Below, piece by piece: positions 61,461-64,000 of a DNA stretch of 64,000 nt. Both the position numbers and the translations under genes were made by a program. The stretch covers positions 24,236 to 88,235 of the forward strand of contig NZ_JAUJZH010000031.1 of NCBI RefSeq assembly GCF_030486595.1, read 5' to 3'. Within the stretch, counting starts at the first letter, position 1. The number at the start of each line of letters is the position of its first letter. The DNA is from Variovorax ginsengisoli. Its GTDB lineage: Bacteria > Pseudomonadota > Gammaproteobacteria > Burkholderiales > Burkholderiaceae_C. Below the pieces are notes generated by a model, which saw nothing but the letters and a program-made list of their open reading frames with translations, was not told where the DNA came from and did no database searches.

Positions 61461-62303
61461 ATGCAAGCATTCCTGCACCAGCTGCTGGCCGGCCTGGCCA
61501 CCGGCGGCATCTACGCCAGTGTCGCGCTGGCGCTGGTCATGATCTACCAGTCGACCCACCTCGTGAACTTCGCACAGGGCGAGATGGCGATGTTCTCCAC
61601 CTACCTCGGCTGGGCGATGTTCGGCCTCACCGTGGGCCTGTCCTTCGTGATGGGCGCGCTGGTCGAGCGGATCGTGATCCGTCCGATGCGCCATGCGCCG
61701 GTGCTGTCGGTGGTGGTCGTCTTCATCGCGCTGCTGATGATCTTCCATAGCCTCGCCGGCTGGTTGTTCGGCTACACGATCAAGCAGTTCCCCAGCCCGT
61801 TCCCGGAGCGCGCCTGGTACGGCACGGCGCTCATGTCCGCGCACGAGGTCGGCGCAATCGCGATCACGCTCGCCGTGATGGCGCTGATCTTCGGCTTCTT
61901 CCGCTTCACCGCGCTCGGCCTCGCGATGCGCGCGGCGGCACAGAACCCGGTGTCGTCGCGGCTGGTCGGCATCGACGTCGGGTGGATGCTGATGCTAGGC
62001 TGGGGCCTGGCCGGTGCGGTCGGCGCGGTGGCCGGCATGCTGGTCGCGCCGGTGGTCTTCCTCGACCCCGGCATGATGGGTGGCGTGCTGCTCTACGCCT
62101 TTGCCGGCGCGCTGGTCGGCGGCATCGACAGCCCCGCGGGCGCGGTGCTCGGCGGCTTCATCGTCGGCGTGCTGGAGAACCTCATCGGCAGCTACGTGGT
62201 CGGCACCGAGCTCAAGCTCACGGTCGCGCTGGTGCTGATCGTCGGCGTGCTGATCGTGCGTCCGAGCGGGCTGTTCGGCCGGACCATCGTGGTGAAGGTC
62301 TAG
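61461..62303 (+). CDS. LIV-type ABC permease, LivH family
   Basis: 280 aa, polytopic. LLAGLATGGIYASVALALVMIYQSTHLVNFAQGEMAMFSTYL is the LivH N-terminus; LAMRAAAQNPVSSRLVGIDVGWMLMLGWG is the coupling loop; the C-terminus is RPSGLFGRTIVVKV. Begins 21 nt after LivF with an AAGGAG ribosome site. Confidence 0.93.
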   Translation: MQAFLHQLLAGLATGGIYASVALALVMIYQSTHLVNFAQGEMAMFSTYLGWAMFGLTVGLSFVMGALVERIVIRPMRHAPVLSVVVVFIALLMIFHSLAGWLFGYTIKQFPSPFPERAWYGTALMSAHEVGAIAITLAVMALIFGFFRFTALGLAMRAAAQNPVSSRLVGIDVGWMLMLGWGLAGAVGAVAGMLVAPVVFLDPGMMGGVLLYAFAGALVGGIDSPAGAVLGGFIVGVLENLIGSYVVGTELKLTVALVLIVGVLIVRPSGLFGRTIVVKV

Positions 62304-62305
62304 CC

Positions 62306-63238
62306 ATGCGCCTCGTCGAACGCACCGCCTTCGCGCTGCTGCTGTTGCTGGCCCTCGCCTTTCCCTTCCTGGCCGAGGGCTACGCCGTGTTCCAGGCCAC
62401 CATGGTGCTGTCGTACGCGGTGGCGCTGCTGGGGCTTAACATCCTCACCGGCTACAACGGACAGATCTCGCTCGGGCATGGTGCCTTCTATGCCCTCGGG
62501 GCCTACACCGCGGCGATCCTCATGGACCGCTTCGGCCTGCCCTACTGGGCGACCATCCCGGCCGCGGGCGCGGTCTGCCTGGTGGCCGGCGTGCTGTTCG
62601 GCCTGCCGGCACTCAAGCTCGAAGGCCTGTACCTGGCGCTGGCCACCTTCGCGCTCGGCGTGGCGATGCCGCAGCTGCTCAAGTACAAGCACCTGGAGCC
62701 GTGGACCGGCGGCGTGCAGGGCCTGGTGCTGGCCAAGCCCGATGCGCCCTTCGGCCTGCCGCTCACGCAGGACCAGTGGCTCTACCTGTTCGCGCTGGCT
62801 GTGGTGGTGATCTTGTTCGCGCTGGCGCGCAACCTCCTGCACAGCGGCGCCGGCCGGGCGATCGTCGCGATCCGCGACCATCCGCTGGCGGCGCAGGCGA
62901 TGGGCATCGACAACCGTCGCTACAAGGCCGGCGCCTTCGGCATCTCGGCGATGTACACCGGCATCGGCGGCGCCCTGTCGGCGATCGCGGTGCAGTTCGT
63001 GGCGCCCGACTCGTTCACGATGTTCCTGTCGATCTCGCTGCTGGTGGGCGTGGTGGTCGGCGGCGTCGGAACGCTCTCGGGCGCGCTGTATGGCGCCCTG
63101 TTCATCGTGTTCGTCCCGACCGCGGCCGAAAAGATCACCCAGTCCGCGCCCTGGGCGATCTACGGCGTGGTGCTGATCCTGTTCGTGTTCGTGATGCCGG
63201 GCGGTGTGGCGCGGCTGCTGCTGCGGCGGCAGCGCTGA
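62306..63238 (+). CDS. LIV-type ABC permease, LivM family
   Basis: 310 aa from the ATG at 62306, 2 nt after the LivH stop. LLGLNILTGYNGQISLGHGAFYALGAYTAAIL is the LivM hallmark; IVAIRDHPLAAQAMGIDNRRYKAGAFGISAMYTG is the coupling loop. Ends VMPGGVARLLLRRQR. Last gene of the PaaX-controlled string. Confidence 0.93.
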   Translation: MRLVERTAFALLLLLALAFPFLAEGYAVFQATMVLSYAVALLGLNILTGYNGQISLGHGAFYALGAYTAAILMDRFGLPYWATIPAAGAVCLVAGVLFGLPALKLEGLYLALATFALGVAMPQLLKYKHLEPWTGGVQGLVLAKPDAPFGLPLTQDQWLYLFALAVVVILFALARNLLHSGAGRAIVAIRDHPLAAQAMGIDNRRYKAGAFGISAMYTGIGGALSAIAVQFVAPDSFTMFLSISLLVGVVVGGVGTLSGALYGALFIVFVPTAAEKITQSAPWAIYGVVLILFVFVMPGGVARLLLRRQR

Positions 63239-63357
63239 GATACGGCCGCCGGCGCCGGGCCTGCCGCACATTTTCAGACTCCTCTGATCGTGGGCGCGGA
63301 GGAGGATCGGAACAATCCATTCCCATCGGCACCTCCATCTCCCCTGGATTTTCAACA

Positions 63358-63828
63358 ATGAACCTTCGTCCCTACATCGCCCTGGCCGTTCTGGCCCAAA
63401 CCGTCGGATGCGCCTCCATCGTCGGCGGAACGAACCAGAGCATTTCGGTGGCAACGCAGAATGCCGCCGGCCCGGTGGCCGGCGCGAGCTGCAAGCTCGA
63501 GAATGACAAGGGCGTCTGGTTCGTCACCACGCCCGGTTCCACGACGGTTCACCGCGCCTACGGCGACTTGAAGGTCAACTGCGACAAGGACGGCCACGAG
63601 CCGGGTGTCGCATCTGCAAAGTCGACCACCAAGGCGCTGGCGGCAGGGAACATCCTCTTTGGGGGCGTGATCGGTGCGGGCGTCGATGTGGCCACCGGCG
63701 CCGCGTACGATTACCCCGAACTCATCACGGTCGTTCTGGCATCCGTGGCAAAGGCGGAAGCTCCCGCGCCCGCGGTCGAATTTCCGGCGGTGGCACCGGC
63801 GAGCACTGGCACGCCCAAGGCCGAATAG
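63358..63828 (+). CDS. Small putative lipoprotein
   Basis: 156 aa from the ATG at 63358 (MNLRPYIALAVLAQTVGCAS). A short hydrophobic leader ends at Cys18 in TVGC, a weak lipobox, and CASIVGGTNQSISVATQ resembles small envelope lipoproteins that begin with this segment. GASCKLENDKGVWFVTTPGSTTVHRAYGDLKVNCDKDG looks like a beta-rich domain with two cysteines, then a short glycine-rich hydrophobic stretch NILFGGVIGAGVDVATGAAYDYP and a Pro/Ala-rich tail. The function is unknown. It is monocistronic, after a 119-nt spacer. Confidence 0.75.
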   Translation: MNLRPYIALAVLAQTVGCASIVGGTNQSISVATQNAAGPVAGASCKLENDKGVWFVTTPGSTTVHRAYGDLKVNCDKDGHEPGVASAKSTTKALAAGNILFGGVIGAGVDVATGAAYDYPELITVVLASVAKAEAPAPAVEFPAVAPASTGTPKAE

Positions 63829-63835
63829 ATCGCAT

Positions 63836-63870
63836 TGCACCAAGGTGCAGCAGCACACGCACCATGGTGC
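63836..63870. repeat. Pair of related palindromes
   Basis: TGCACC-AA-GGTGCA (63836-63849) and GCACCATGGTGC (63859-63870) are near-identical palindromes whose centres are 22 bp apart, about two helical turns. They lie just after the lipoprotein stop and before the IS remnant. The half-site TGCACC/GGTGCA recalls NtrC-type sites, but the spacing is too short. Confidence 0.5.
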
Positions 63871-63901
63871 GAACACTTTTTCGTGGCTCTCGACTAAGAA
63901 C

Positions 63902-64000
63902 TTATCCGTAAATTATGTTGACGTCGGCAGGTACCTTGCGGAAGGCAATGATGGCAGCGGCAAGGTGGTTGAGGGCGACGAAGCTGCGCTCGAGTTTCTC
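63902..64000 (-). mobile_element. C-terminal end of an IS5-type transposase (partial, cut by right edge)
   Basis: Read leftward from base 64000, the frame gives 32 residues containing ERSFVALNHLAAAIIAFRK and ending NIIYG before TAA at 63902. This matches the last helix of IS5-family (DDE) transposases. The rest of the element lies to the right of the window. The sequence CGACTAAGAACTTATCCG just outside the stop may include the terminal inverted repeat, which I cannot confirm without the other end. Confidence 0.75.

Noticed and set aside
63836..63870. NtrC enhancer sites
   Set aside because: Half-sites look similar, but the internal spacing is much shorter than in NtrC sites, and no sigma-54 promoter is visible nearby.

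Overview
The window is one high-GC chromosomal segment with dense genes, strongly GC-ending codons and many 4-nt start/stop overlaps. Four orphan Bug-type (tripartite tricarboxylate) receptors, two LIV-type ABC importers, a TRAP importer, a protocatechuate 4,5-cleavage operon and argB near slmA together suggest a betaproteobacterium of the Comamonadaceae, most likely Variovorax or a close relative. The genus is inferred from gene content and not proven. I see no rRNA, tRNA or CRISPR array, and no gene-free stretch longer than 300 bases.

Layout. (1) 1-7951: surface polysaccharide (O-antigen or capsule) genes: an ABC-2 export permease cut by the left edge, manC, four family-2 glycosyltransferases and a WecA-type initiating transferase. 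(2) 8010-13493: housekeeping and stress genes: argB, galE, slmA, katG with an OxyR-like site, and a small DUF2501 exported protein. (3) 13583-23466: a catabolic island for a sugar or aldonic acid. It has a TRAP importer, UxaA-type dehydratase, SMP-30 lactonase, Ldh2-type dehydrogenase, FadR-type regulator, two SDRs and an FAH hydrolase. This fits a non-phosphorylating L-fucose-like pathway. (4) 23485-29606: an intradiol dioxygenase operon with SDR, BKACE, quinone-reductase-like MDR, cupin and Bug receptor, divergent from a LacI regulator with two visible operators. (5) 29695-46478: a long, translationally coupled operon: HutC regulator, LIV importer, Bug receptor, LeuCD-like hydratase, HyuB/HyuA, isochorismatase-fold protein, FAD dehydrogenase, ICL/PEPM lyase, a second Bug receptor and a DUF1932 dehydrogenase. 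I do not recognise this as a described pathway. (6) 46499-55411: LysR regulator and the protocatechuate 4,5-cleavage genes (ligJ, ligK, Bug, ligI, ligA, ligB, ligC), plus a signal-less periplasmic-binding-fold protein and an aldo/keto reductase. (7) 55428-63238: PaaX-type regulator, crotonase, acyl-CoA synthetase and a second LIV importer. (8) 63358-64000: a small lipoprotein, two palindromes and the C-terminal end of an IS5-type transposase cut by the right edge.

How it works together. Regions 3 to 7 are successive uptake-plus-catabolism modules, each with its own regulator next to it and often a visible inverted repeat. Receptors feed acids to cytoplasmic enzymes that end in pyruvate, oxaloacetate, lactate or CoA thioesters. 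The best candidates for undescribed biology are region 5 (a possible cyclic imide/lactam to pyruvate route), region 4 (a possible hydroxyquinol route ending with BKACE instead of a CoA transferase and thiolase), and the cytoplasmic binding-protein-like gene heading the lig operon.
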